Program-made: the position numbers and the translations under genes
Origin: Chromobacterium amazonense
GTDB taxonomy: Bacteria > Pseudomonadota > Gammaproteobacteria > Burkholderiales > Chromobacteriaceae
Length of the DNA stretch: 64,000 nucleotides
Assembly (NCBI RefSeq): GCF_001855565.1
Contig: NZ_MKCR01000005.1
Location: forward strand, 1-64,000
Reading direction: 5' to 3'
In this document: in pieces, positions 26,656 through 36,932 of the stretch
Position numbering within the stretch: position 1 is the first letter of the stretch
How the letters are laid out: each line of letters opens with the position of its first letter
The notes under the pieces: generated by a model
What the model was told of the DNA's origin: nothing
What the model saw: only the letters and a program-made list of their open reading frames with translations
The model's database searches: none

Positions 26656-28098
26656 TCATTCCACCTGGTAGGACGGGTCCATCAGCAACTGGGCGATGGC
26701 CTTGGCGCCGCTTTCTCCCTGCGGCAAGGGATTGGCCGGCGGCACCGCCAGCAGCATCCGCGCCGCGTCGGACGCGCTCTTCACGTCATAGATGGCAGCC
26801 CATTCGTCCGGCTGCAGCTTCATCGACGCCACGCCCTTGGCGACGAAGCGGTTGATCCTCGCTTCGCGGCCCGCCATCTCGTTCATGCTGCCGTCCGCTT
26901 GGGCGAAGGCGTCGCGGGCCGGGGCGGCGTCGTGGGTGATACGGTCCAGAAACTGCTTGCGGGTCAGCAGGGTGGCGCTGTTGATCCAGGCTTCGCCGCC
27001 GGGCCAGCCTTTGACATTGGGCGGCGCGAACACGTCCTGGCCCAGTTGGCGGTTCAGCCCGGCGATCACCCGCCAGTCCGGCGGCGTCAGGTCGAACGTC
27101 ACCAGCGTGCCGACCGTCAGCTCCACCGGCGATTTCACCAGTTGGCCCTGGCTGCGCCAGAACTGCGGCGTCAGCAGCAGCGCGCGCAGCAAGGGCTTCA
27201 ACTGATAATGATTGCGGCGGAAGTCGGCGGCCAGCTTGTTGACTGTGGCGGCATCCGGCGTGGGCGAGACGAAGTTGCGCCACAGCTTGTTGGTGATGAA
27301 GACCGAGGTTTGCGGCTGCTGCAGCAATAGATCGACCACGTCGTCGCCGTCGAAATTGCCGCGCTGGCCGAAGATGAGCTTGTCGCCGGTGTCGCGCAGC
27401 CGCGGACGGACGATGAACTGATCGTCGCGGTCCAGGCCCCAGCCGGTGAAGGCGCGCGCCGCTTCGCGGATATCCTGCTCCGTATAGTGGCCCTCGCCAA
27501 GCGTGAACAGCTCCATCACTTCGCGCGCGAAGTTCTCGTTCGGCTGCTCCTTGCGGTTATTGGCGGTGTCCAGATAACGCATCATCGCCGGATCACGCGC
27601 CACCGCGTGCAGGAGCTGGCCGAAGTCGCCCAGCGCGTAGTGGCGCAGCAGCAGGTTCTGCTGGTACATCATTTGCGGCGAGCGCACCTTGTCCAGCGCC
27701 GACACGAAATGATTGTGCCAGAACAGAGTCATTTTCTCGGTCAATGGCGACGGCGTGTTGCGCATTTCGGTCAGCCACCAGCTGCGCAGCTCCACCGCAT
27801 GCTGGTTGCGCTCCTGCTGCAGCGCTTTTTTCTGATCCTCGGTCAGGCCGGGCTGGCCGGGGCGTTCGAACGGCTCATTGGCCCATCCCGGCGGCGGCGT
27901 GACGGCCTGGGTGCGGACGCCGGCCAAAATCTTGTCCACCGCCGCCTCGCGGCTCAGCGGCGCGAAAACGGCGATTTGCGCCGGATTGGCGCCGAAGCCG
28001 GTGCGCAGCAGCAGGTGGCGCGCGCCGTCTATGCCGATGTCGGCCAGGGCGCACAAGGGCAGGCCGCACAGGGCGGCGGCCAGCAGGATGCGTTTCAT
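26656..28098 (-). CDS. DUF1800-family secreted protein
   Basis: 480 residues. The signal peptide MKRILLAAALCGLPLCALA defines the start; a longer frame extends upstream without homologous sequence. DUF1800 landmarks: DGARHLLLRTGFGANPAQIAV (in part), LTEKMTLFWHNHFVSALDKV, NENFAREVMELFTLGEGHYTEQDIREAARAFTGW (in part) and PPNVKGWPGGEAWINSATLLTR (in part). It leads a two-gene operon with the DUF1501 gene. Role unknown; probably an envelope or extracellular process. Confidence 0.9.
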   Translation of the reverse strand: MKRILLAAALCGLPLCALADIGIDGARHLLLRTGFGANPAQIAVFAPLSREAAVDKILAGVRTQAVTPPPGWANEPFERPGQPGLTEDQKKALQQERNQHAVELRSWWLTEMRNTPSPLTEKMTLFWHNHFVSALDKVRSPQMMYQQNLLLRHYALGDFGQLLHAVARDPAMMRYLDTANNRKEQPNENFAREVMELFTLGEGHYTEQDIREAARAFTGWGLDRDDQFIVRPRLRDTGDKLIFGQRGNFDGDDVVDLLLQQPQTSVFITNKLWRNFVSPTPDAATVNKLAADFRRNHYQLKPLLRALLLTPQFWRSQGQLVKSPVELTVGTLVTFDLTPPDWRVIAGLNRQLGQDVFAPPNVKGWPGGEAWINSATLLTRKQFLDRITHDAAPARDAFAQADGSMNEMAGREARINRFVAKGVASMKLQPDEWAAIYDVKSASDAARMLLAVPPANPLPQGESGAKAIAQLLMDPSYQVE

Positions 28099-28233
28099 GG
28101 TTGTCTTCCCCCTTTGCGGGTGGATTCTTGAGCGAGCGATGTCAGCATAGTGGCTACTCTTCGCTGCGGTATTAAGAGAATGGGGCAGAGTGTTAAGTTG
28201 TTTGCCGTATTCTCCGTTATACTGTGGCTCTAT

Positions 28234-28308
28234 CACCGGGGGTGCCCGCCATGCGGGCTGAGAGACACCCTGAGAACCTGATCTGGGTCATGCCAGCGGA
28301 GGGAGCGT
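28234..28308 (+). promoter_or_regulatory. TPP riboswitch (THI element)
   Basis: The conserved THI-box parts appear in order: GGGGGTGCCC, GCTGAGAGA, CACCCTGAGAACCTGATCTGGGTCATGCCAGCGGAGGGA (in segments), which form the TPP aptamer. A -10-like TATACT (28218-28223) lies just before it. It precedes thiB and so should turn down thiamine uptake when TPP is plentiful. Confidence 0.95.
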
Positions 28309-28332
28309 GATGCGCGGGAAGTCTCCCGCATG
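28309..28332 (+). promoter_or_regulatory. Hairpin downstream of the TPP aptamer, probable expression platform
   Basis: GATGCGCGGGA-AGTC-TCCCGCAT can form a stable stem directly after the aptamer. There is no T-run, which argues for control of translation or another mechanism instead of a classic terminator. Confidence 0.5.
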
Positions 28333-28367
28333 CCCGCTTGCTCCGTCGTTTCTGTACGGAGAATTTC

Positions 28368-29384
28368 ATGAAGTGGTTTCCCAAGCTTGTTGTCCTTGCC
28401 CTGAGCCTGTCCGGACTTTCCGTCCAAGCCGCCGAGTTGCGCGTGCTGGCGCATAGCTCGTTTACCGTGGACAAGCCGCTGCTGGCTGCCTTTGAAAAGC
28501 AGACCGGCGCCAAGGTGTCCATCATCAAGGCCGGCGATGCCGGCGAGATGGTCAACAAGCTGATTCTGACCAAGTCGGCGCCGATTGCCGATGTGGTGTT
28601 CGGCATCGACAACAGCCTGATCGGCAAGGCCGAGCAAGCCGGCGCGCTGGCGCCGCTGCCGGCCGATCTGGCTCGCGGCGGCAAGGTTAGCCTGCCGGGC
28701 GCAGCCGCCATCGACTACGGCTATGTCACCTTGAACTACGACAAGGCCTGGTTCGCCAAGAACAAGCTGCCCTTGCCTAAGTCCCTGAACGACCTGACGC
28801 TGCCGGCCTACAAAAACCTGCTGGTGGTGGAAAATCCGGCCACGTCCAGTCCGGGCCTGGCTTTTCTGGCCGCCACCATCCACTCGCTGGGCGAAGACAA
28901 GGCGTTCGCGCTGTGGGGCAAGCTGCGCGACAACGGCCTGAAGGTCAGCAAGGGCTGGACCGAAGCGTATTACACCGACTTCTCCAAGAACGGCGGCGGC
29001 CGGCCCATCGTGGTCAGCTACGCCACCAGCCCGGCGGCCGAAGTGTTCTACAGCAAGGAAAAGCTGACGGATGCCCCGACGGGCAACCTGCTGTTGCCGG
29101 GTACGGTGTTCCGCCAAGTGGAAGGCGCGGCGATGGTCAAGGGCGGGAAGGAGCCAAAGCTGGCGCAACAGTTCATCGCCTTCCTGCGCTCGGACGCGGT
29201 GCAAAAGGCCATCCCGACGCAAATGTGGATGTACCCGGCGATGGACAATATCGCGCTGGACCCAGTGTTCAAGCATGCCGAGCAGCCCACCGCGCATGAC
29301 ACCCCCGACAGCGCCACGCTGGCCGCCAAGCAGCGCGGCTGGGTCAGCCGCTGGACGCGGGTGGTGTTGAAGTCTGGTAATTGA
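28368..29384 (+). CDS. thiB: Thiamine ABC transporter, periplasmic binding protein
   Basis: 338 residues. Signal peptide MKWFPKLVVLALSLSGLSVQA, then the mature start AELRVLAHSSFTVDKPLLAAF typical of ThiB (shown in part). Binding-protein motifs: KAGDAGEMVNKLILTKSAP, DVVFGIDNSLIGKAEQAG, PIVVSYATSPAAEV and MWMYPAMDNI. It binds thiamine, TMP or TPP and delivers it to ThiP/ThiQ. The start is set by ACGGAGAA upstream. First gene after the TPP riboswitch. Confidence 0.95.
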   Translation: MKWFPKLVVLALSLSGLSVQAAELRVLAHSSFTVDKPLLAAFEKQTGAKVSIIKAGDAGEMVNKLILTKSAPIADVVFGIDNSLIGKAEQAGALAPLPADLARGGKVSLPGAAAIDYGYVTLNYDKAWFAKNKLPLPKSLNDLTLPAYKNLLVVENPATSSPGLAFLAATIHSLGEDKAFALWGKLRDNGLKVSKGWTEAYYTDFSKNGGGRPIVVSYATSPAAEVFYSKEKLTDAPTGNLLLPGTVFRQVEGAAMVKGGKEPKLAQQFIAFLRSDAVQKAIPTQMWMYPAMDNIALDPVFKHAEQPTAHDTPDSATLAAKQRGWVSRWTRVVLKSGN

Positions 29385-29440
29385 TGCCTGAAGCGGCCGG
29401 TTTCTGCCATGATTCGATCATGACAATCTGGAGAAACAGG

Positions 29441-29992
29441 ATGATCGCTGACATCATCAGTCCCCGCCTGATCTTGCGCCACCTGGATGCAGACTTTTTG
29501 CAGACTTGCCTGTACGGCGACCCAAGCGCCGCGGCCGTGCAGCTGGGTTGCTCGCTCCCCGCCGACTGGCTGGCGGAGCGGCCGCTGATGGCGATGCGGC
29601 TGCAGGACATGGCGGAAGACCCGGCTTACGCGCCGTGGTCGGTGCGCGCGATGCTGCGTCGCGACGATCTGGCCATGGTCGGCCACATCAATTTCCACAC
29701 CATGCCCGGCCATCCGTACCTGAACGGCTATGGCGACGTGGAGCTGGGCTACGCGGTGTACCCGGCCTTCCGCCGCCAGGGTTATGCCCGCGAGGCGCTG
29801 CTGGCGATGGCCGGTTGGGCGGTGGAGCAGGGCGGCGTGGCGCGGCTGGTGTTGTCGATCGAGCCGGGCAATCTCCCGTCGCACGCCTTGGCGGTGCAAC
29901 TGGGCTTCGCCAAGGTGGGCCAGGTGCGCGACGAAGATGGTTGCGAGGATGTATTGACGGCGGATTGGCCGTTGTCTGGAGTGCTTGTTTGA
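29441..29992 (+). CDS. GNAT acetyltransferase (RimJ/RimL-like) inside the thi operon
   Basis: 183 residues from the ATG preceded by CTGGAGAAACAGG; an ATG at 29420 is also possible. GNAT motifs: RLILRHLDADFL at the N-terminus, VELGYAVYPAFRRQGYAREAL (acetyl-CoA-binding motif A, in part) and NLPSHALAVQLGFAKVGQVRD. The substrate is not known. The gene stands between thiB and thiP on the same strand, and its TGA overlaps the TTG start of thiP, so it is probably transcribed under the riboswitch. Confidence 0.88.
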   Translation: MIADIISPRLILRHLDADFLQTCLYGDPSAAAVQLGCSLPADWLAERPLMAMRLQDMAEDPAYAPWSVRAMLRRDDLAMVGHINFHTMPGHPYLNGYGDVELGYAVYPAFRRQGYAREALLAMAGWAVEQGGVARLVLSIEPGNLPSHALAVQLGFAKVGQVRDEDGCEDVLTADWPLSGVLV

Positions 29993-31554
29993 AGCGTTTC
30001 GATGTACCCAGGCTGGCGCTCGCCGGCCTGCCCCTGTTGTTTCTATTCCTGCTGGCGATTTTGCCGCTGCTTCGGTTGCTGGCCGAGGGCGGCCTGCAGT
30101 TCAGCCCCGGCCTGCTGAGCGATCCGTATCTGCGCTGGCGCCTGTTGTGGTCGCTGAGCCAGGCGGCCGCCAGCGCCTTGTTGTGCCTGCTGCTGGGCGC
30201 GCCGCTGGCCTGGCTGTTGGCGCGCTATCGTTTTGCCGGCCGCGGCCTGCTGCTGCGCTTGTTGATGCTGCCCTTCGTGATGCCGACGCTGGTGGCGGCG
30301 ATGGGCGTGCTGGCGCTGTTCGGTCCACAGGGACTGTTCGGCGTCAATCTGCAGGACACGCCGTGGCTGCTGTTGTACGGCAATCTGTTCTTCAATCTGC
30401 CGCTGGTGGTGCGCGCCGGCTGCGATGGCTTCTCCCAGGTGCCGGCCAGCCGGCTGGCCGCCGCGCGCACGCTGGGCGCCACGCCGTGGCGTGCGTTCTG
30501 GCGGGTGGAATGGCCGGCGGCCTTGCCCTGGCTGTTGTCCAGCCTGTGCCTGGTCTTCCTGTATTGCTTCTCCGGCTTCGGGCTGGCGCTGATCCTGGGC
30601 GGCCAGCGTTACGCCACTCTGGAAGTGGAAATCTACACCCTGGTGGCCTACGAGCTGAACCTGGCCGACGCCGGCGCGCTGGCTTTGCTGGTGTTGGCGG
30701 TGTGCGGCGGCATCGCCGCGCTGTACGCCTGGCTGGCGCGGAGGCTGGCGACGGCGGCCAAGGTCGAGCCGCTGCCGTTGAAGCCGGTATCCAAACTGAG
30801 GGAAAAGCTGGCGCTGTCTGCCGCGCTGGCGGCTTTGCTATTGTTTGCCGGCCTGCCGCTCCTGGCCGTGCTGTGGCGCGGACTGGCCGCCGCGTCCGGC
30901 TGGCTGGCGCTATGGGACGACGATGCCCGGCTGGCGCTGTGGAACAGCGCCCGCTTCACCGGCCTGACCGTGCTGGCCGCGGGCGCGCTGGGGCTGGCAC
31001 ATGCCTGGGCCTGCGGCCGCAGCCTGCCGCTGCGAGCGCTGATTTTCCTGCCGTTTGTCATCTCGCCGGTGTGCGTGGCCTTTGGCCTGTTGCTGCTGTA
31101 TCCGCAATGGACCGCCGCGCTGGCTTTGCTGCTGGCGGCTTATGCCTTGCTGGCCTATCCCTTTGTGGCCAAGGCGCTGCTGACCGCGCTGGACGGACAG
31201 CCGCCGCATTGGCGCGCAGCCGCGCGCAGCCTGGGCGCCAGCCCATGGCGCGTGTTCCGCCGCGTGCAATGGCCGCTGCTGCAGCCGGCGCTGCGGCGCG
31301 GCCTGGCTTTTGCCGCCGCCACCGCGGTGGGCGAGTTCGCCGTCACCTTGTTTTTGTCGCGGCCGGAGTGGCTGACGCTGACCACCCTGATCTACCAGCG
31401 GCTGGGGCGGCCGGGACAGGCCAACGCCGACGCGGCGATGCAGCTGGCCTGCCTGTTGATGCTGCTGGCGGTCATCGCTTTCTGGATCATCGAAACCGCC
31501 GGCGGCGCCGGCCATTGGGAGAACAGCCGTGCTGACGCTGCGAAACCTGAATAA
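29989..31554 (+). CDS. thiP: Thiamine ABC transporter permease
   Basis: 521 residues from a TTG that overlaps the preceding stop (TTGA), with CTGGAG eight bases upstream. The protein is a fused double permease: two repeats of about 250 residues each with six hydrophobic helices and an EAA-type loop (ASRLAAARTLGATPWRAFWRVEWP and WRAAARSLGASPWRVFRRVQWP, shown in part). The first helix is LALAGLPLLFLFLLAILPLL. Inner-membrane channel partner of ThiB and ThiQ. Confidence 0.94.
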   Translation: MKRFDVPRLALAGLPLLFLFLLAILPLLRLLAEGGLQFSPGLLSDPYLRWRLLWSLSQAAASALLCLLLGAPLAWLLARYRFAGRGLLLRLLMLPFVMPTLVAAMGVLALFGPQGLFGVNLQDTPWLLLYGNLFFNLPLVVRAGCDGFSQVPASRLAAARTLGATPWRAFWRVEWPAALPWLLSSLCLVFLYCFSGFGLALILGGQRYATLEVEIYTLVAYELNLADAGALALLVLAVCGGIAALYAWLARRLATAAKVEPLPLKPVSKLREKLALSAALAALLLFAGLPLLAVLWRGLAAASGWLALWDDDARLALWNSARFTGLTVLAAGALGLAHAWACGRSLPLRALIFLPFVISPVCVAFGLLLLYPQWTAALALLLAAYALLAYPFVAKALLTALDGQPPHWRAAARSLGASPWRVFRRVQWPLLQPALRRGLAFAAATAVGEFAVTLFLSRPEWLTLTTLIYQRLGRPGQANADAAMQLACLLMLLAVIAFWIIETAGGAGHWENSRADAAKPE

Positions 31555-32488
31555 ACGATTTGGCGCGCGCGTAGTGGCAGACGAGGTGTCGCTGACGGTA
31601 GCCGCCGGTGAAACCCTGGCCTTGCTGGGCCCGTCCGGCTGCGGCAAAAGCACCTTGCTGAAGATGATCGCCGGGCTGGAGCGGCCGGATAGTGGCGAGC
31701 TGCGCTTTGACGGAGTGGATCTGGCCGCCTTGCCGCCGGAGCGGCGCGGTTTCGCCCTGATGTTCCAGGACTTCGCCCTGTTTCCGCACCTGGATGCGCT
31801 GGGCAATGTGATGTTCGGCCTGATCGAGCAGGGCGTGGCGAAGCGCGAGGCCGCCCGTCAGGCGCAGGCCATGCTGGCGCGGGTGGGCTTGGCTGATCAT
31901 GCCAAGCGCAAGGTGTGGACCCTGTCCGGCGGCGAGCAGCAGCGGGTGGCGCTGGCGCGGGCGCTGGCGACGCAGCCGCGGCTATTGTTGCTGGACGAAC
32001 CGTTCTCCAGCCTGGACGCGGATCTGCGGCGGCAGCTGCAGCGCGAATTCCGCAGCCTGCTGCGCGAGGCCGGCGTGCCGGTGATCATTGTCACGCATGA
32101 TCGCGACGAAGCCTTTGCGTTGGCGGATCGGGTGGCGGTGTTGAAAGATGGCCGGCTGCTGCAATGCGATACGCCGCAGCGCTTGCTGACCGCGCCAAAT
32201 CACGCTTGGTTGGCTCGTTTCATCGGCTACGAAAATGTGCTGGCCGATGCCGTGGTCCCGCCCCAGGCCATTCTATTAGGGACCGATCAGCCGCCGGCGC
32301 GCGTCGTCGAGCTGACCTGGCTGCCGGACGGCGCGCGCGTCAAGGTGGCTGCCCAGGCGGGGGAGCTGCTGCTGAGCCTGTCCGGGCGCGAGGCCGCGAG
32401 CTGGCAGGATTCGCTATTCGTCGGAGGCGAGATAGGCGTGGGCATAGACGAGGCGCGTCTGTTGCGATTGGAGCATGCGGCGGCCTGA
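31529..32488 (+). CDS. thiQ: Thiamine ABC transporter ATPase with C-terminal extension
   Basis: 319 residues from a GTG overlapping thiP by 26 bp, with GGGAGAA upstream. Nucleotide-binding domain: Walker A GPSGCGKST (about 34-42), Q-loop MFQDFALFPH, signature LSGGEQQRVALARAL and Walker B LLLLDEPFSSLD, H-loop VTHDRDEA. ThiQ is usually about 230 residues. This one has roughly 85 more, with TOBE-like beta-strand pattern (ARVVELTWLPDGARVKVAA), as in FbpC/PotA-type ATPases. Position right after thiB and thiP supports thiamine uptake. Confidence 0.9.
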   Translation: MLTLRNLNKRFGARVVADEVSLTVAAGETLALLGPSGCGKSTLLKMIAGLERPDSGELRFDGVDLAALPPERRGFALMFQDFALFPHLDALGNVMFGLIEQGVAKREAARQAQAMLARVGLADHAKRKVWTLSGGEQQRVALARALATQPRLLLLDEPFSSLDADLRRQLQREFRSLLREAGVPVIIVTHDRDEAFALADRVAVLKDGRLLQCDTPQRLLTAPNHAWLARFIGYENVLADAVVPPQAILLGTDQPPARVVELTWLPDGARVKVAAQAGELLLSLSGREAASWQDSLFVGGEIGVGIDEARLLRLEHAAA

Positions 32489-32493
32489 TGGCG

Positions 32494-32515
32494 GCGGGGG
32501 CGCAAATGCCCCCGC
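32494..32515. terminator. Hairpin between thiQ and the converging gene
   Basis: GCGGGGGC-GCAAAT-GCCCCCGC, a perfect 8-bp GC stem between convergent genes. No T-run on either side. Confidence 0.45.
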
Positions 32516-32524
32516 GCGGTTGGA

Positions 32525-33070
32525 TCAGCGGCCGTAAGTGGCGGTGAGGCTGGCCTTGCCCAGCGCGTTGGCGTTCAGCATGAAGCCTACCAGCGCGCCG
32601 CTGGCGTTGGCGTCCACCGGCAGCTTGTCCACCTTGAGCGCCCAGACGGTGAATTGGTAGCGGTGGGGCTTGTCGCCAACCGGCGGGCAGGCGCCGCCGA
32701 AGCGCGATTCGCCATAGTCGGTGCGGCCTTGCACCGCGCCTTCCGGCAATGCGCCGCCCGCGCTGCCGGCGCCCTCTGCCAGCGCATGGGTGTTGGCCGG
32801 CAGATTCACCACGGTCCAGTGCCACCATCCGCTGCCGGTGGGCGCGTCCGGGTCATAGGCCGTGATGGCGAAGCTCTTGGTCCCGGCCGGCGCGCCGCTC
32901 CACGACAGCTGCGGCGAGACGTTGCCGCCTTCGCAGCCGAATCCTTTATAGACCTGGCGCAGGCTCAGCGGCTTGCCGTCGGCTATGCTGGCGCTGCTCA
33001 GTTTGAAACCATCGGCCTGGGCGGCCAGCGGCAGCGCGAGCAGGCTGGCGATCAGCAAGGTATGGCGCAT
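32525..33070 (-). CDS. YbhB/YbcL-type Raf kinase inhibitor-like protein, exported
   Basis: 181 residues. Signal peptide MRHTLLIASLLALPLAAQA, then the phosphatidylethanolamine-binding-protein fold: GGNVSPQLSWSGAPAGTKSFA (in part), YDPDAPTGSGWWHWTVVNLPA (in part), DYGESRFGGACPPVGDKPHRY (in part). AGGAG upstream fixes the ATG; the longer frame upstream is not coding. A periplasmic member of the family; its role is not known. Confidence 0.9.
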   Translation of the reverse strand: MRHTLLIASLLALPLAAQADGFKLSSASIADGKPLSLRQVYKGFGCEGGNVSPQLSWSGAPAGTKSFAITAYDPDAPTGSGWWHWTVVNLPANTHALAEGAGSAGGALPEGAVQGRTDYGESRFGGACPPVGDKPHRYQFTVWALKVDKLPVDANASGALVGFMLNANALGKASLTATYGR

Positions 33071-33129
33071 ATCGATTCTCCTGAGGTGGGGGCGGACAAG
33101 TCGGATCATAGGCGTGGGCACGCCCTTGA

Positions 33130-33627
33130 TCAGGCAGTTATCGTTTCTTCGCCGTGAGCGAAGCGTCGCAAATCGTCTCCGGCCAGCCGGTAGCGTATCC
33201 ATTCGGCCTGCGGCTTGGCGCCTATGGACTGGTAGAAGTCTATCGCCGGCTGGTTCCAGTCCAGCACGCTCCATTCGAAGCGTCCGCAATCGTGTTCGCA
33301 AGCCAATTGCGCCAGGTATTTCAATAGCGCTTTGCCTGCGCCTGCGCCTCGCATTTCCGGCGTGATGTACAGGTCTTCCAGATACAGTCCGTTCTTGCCC
33401 AGCCAAGTGGAATAGCTGAAGAAGTACACGGCGAAGCCTGCTAGTACGCCGTCAACATGACACATCAGCGCTTGGGCCTTGGCTTTAGGACCGAACAGCG
33501 AGGCCTCGATGTCGGCGACGCTGGCCACCATTTCGCGCTCGGCGCGCTCGTAGATGGCCAGTTCGGTGATGAAACGATGGATGTCGGCCGAATCCTGCGG
33601 CCGGGCGGTGGTGATGCGGATGTTCAA
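33130..33627 (-). CDS. GNAT acetyltransferase, diamine/SSAT-like
   Basis: 165 residues. It looks like the spermidine/spermine or thialysine N-acetyltransferase branch: IHRFITELAIYERAEREMV, SLFGPKAKAQALMCHVDGV, YFFSYSTWLGKNGLYLEDL, YITPEMRGAGAGKALLKYL, RFEWSVLDWNQPAIDFYQSIGA (in part). Cytoplasmic; substrate is probably an amine. Stands alone. Confidence 0.88.
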   Translation of the reverse strand: MNIRITTARPQDSADIHRFITELAIYERAEREMVASVADIEASLFGPKAKAQALMCHVDGVLAGFAVYFFSYSTWLGKNGLYLEDLYITPEMRGAGAGKALLKYLAQLACEHDCGRFEWSVLDWNQPAIDFYQSIGAKPQAEWIRYRLAGDDLRRFAHGEETITA

Positions 33628-33662
33628 GGCGGGCTCCCTAGTCAGTTGAGCAGTATGGCATG

Positions 33663-33696
33663 AAAAAAGCCGCGCACTCCATGCGGAATGCGCGGC
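33663..33696 (-). terminator. pbpG terminator
   Basis: On the minus strand GCCGCGCA and TGCGCGGC enclose a 12-nt loop and are followed by TTTTTT. Confidence 0.85.
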
Positions 33697-33714
33697 CCTG
33701 GTATGGCTTTGTGC

Positions 33715-34584
33715 TTAACCAGCCAGCCAGCTGCCCGGGTGGGCCTCCAGCCAGGTTTTGATGTTCTTGGCGTCGTGCACCCGCGCGGAGCTGGCGCCGG
33801 CATCGAGCAGCACGATGATCAGCGGCTGAGAACCGACGGTGGCCTGCAGCACCATGCAGCGGCCGGCTTCCTGGATGTAGCCGGTCTTTTGCACCGCGAT
33901 GTCCCAGTCGCCTTCGCGCACCAGGGCATTGCTGTTCTTGTACTGCAGCACGCGGTTGCGCGCCGAAACGATCTGGTGTTGCTCGGTGGTGGTGAATTCG
34001 CGGATCAGCGGGTAGTCGTCGGCGGCTTTGACCATCTTGGCCAGGTCGGCGGCGGTGGAGGTGTTGCGCACGTCGAGGCCGGTCGGGTCGTGGAAGATGG
34101 TTTCGGTCATGCCCAGGCTGCGCGCCTTGAGGTTCATCCGCTCCACGAAGGCGGCGGTGCCGCCGGGGAAGGTGGTGCGCGCCAGCGTGGCGGCGGCGCG
34201 GTTTTCCGACGACATCAGCGCTAACAGCAGCATTTCCTTGCGGCTGAGCGTGGTGCCGACGGCCAGGCGCGAGGTGGTGTGCTTGACGCGGTCTATCTCC
34301 GCATTGGATACCGTCACCTGCTCGTCCAGCGGCGCCCCGGAATCGAGCAGCACCATCGCCGTCATCAGCTTGCTGATCGACGCGATCGGCATCCTTTGAT
34401 GAGTGTTCTTTTCGTAAAGGGTTTCACCTGTGCTGCCGTTGATGACCAGCACCGAACGGGAATTGAGCCGGGGGGCGCTGTAGCCGGACATCTCGCTGGC
34501 TACCATCACGCCGTGCGGCGGAGCCGCCATTACCGGCATGGCCAGAGCCGCCGATACCAGCAGACTTGCGATTTTCTTGATCAT
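33715..34584 (-). CDS. pbpG: D-alanyl-D-alanine endopeptidase (penicillin-binding protein 7 type)
   Basis: 289 residues. Signal peptide MIKKIASLLVSAALAMPVMA. The three serine-peptidase motifs are present: SISK (69-72), SEN (126-128) and KTG (233-235). The enzyme cleaves D-Ala-meso-DAP cross-links in the periplasm. S11 family, length usual for PbpG. GGAG precedes the ATG. A strong terminator follows, so it is a single-gene transcript divergent from uvrB. Confidence 0.95.
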   Translation of the reverse strand: MIKKIASLLVSAALAMPVMAAPPHGVMVASEMSGYSAPRLNSRSVLVINGSTGETLYEKNTHQRMPIASISKLMTAMVLLDSGAPLDEQVTVSNAEIDRVKHTTSRLAVGTTLSRKEMLLLALMSSENRAAATLARTTFPGGTAAFVERMNLKARSLGMTETIFHDPTGLDVRNTSTAADLAKMVKAADDYPLIREFTTTEQHQIVSARNRVLQYKNSNALVREGDWDIAVQKTGYIQEAGRCMVLQATVGSQPLIIVLLDAGASSARVHDAKNIKTWLEAHPGSWLAG

Positions 34585-34862
34585 GCGTCACTCCGCTTAT
34601 GTGAGCTTATTTTGGAGGAAACAGGACGATATCCCGAGGGCATTGGTTGCCAAATGTCGCCAAGATGACGGCATCTTGCAAGCGGGCTGCCCGCAGGGTC
34701 CTGTCTGCATTTTAAACAATGTTGTCGTGCTGTGTAGGGCAAAAAAGCAATTCCGCAGTGTGTTCCGGCCAGGGCGTTGCCGGTCTTCTTCGGCAGGAGG
34801 TGTGAACCGCTCCGGACAAGCGTAAAATCATCGGCTTCGCCACCCGATCCGCCCCTCTTGCC

Positions 34863-36875
<2,013 letters not shown>

Positions 36876-36898
36876 ATGTTTGGCCGCTGAAAACGGCT

Positions 36899-36932
36899 AC
36901 CCCGCGTCCAGTATGGCGCGGGGTATTGTTTT
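36899..36932 (+). terminator. uvrB terminator
   Basis: ACCCCGCG and CGCGGGGT arms with a 10-nt loop, followed by ATTGTTTT. Confidence 0.75.
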
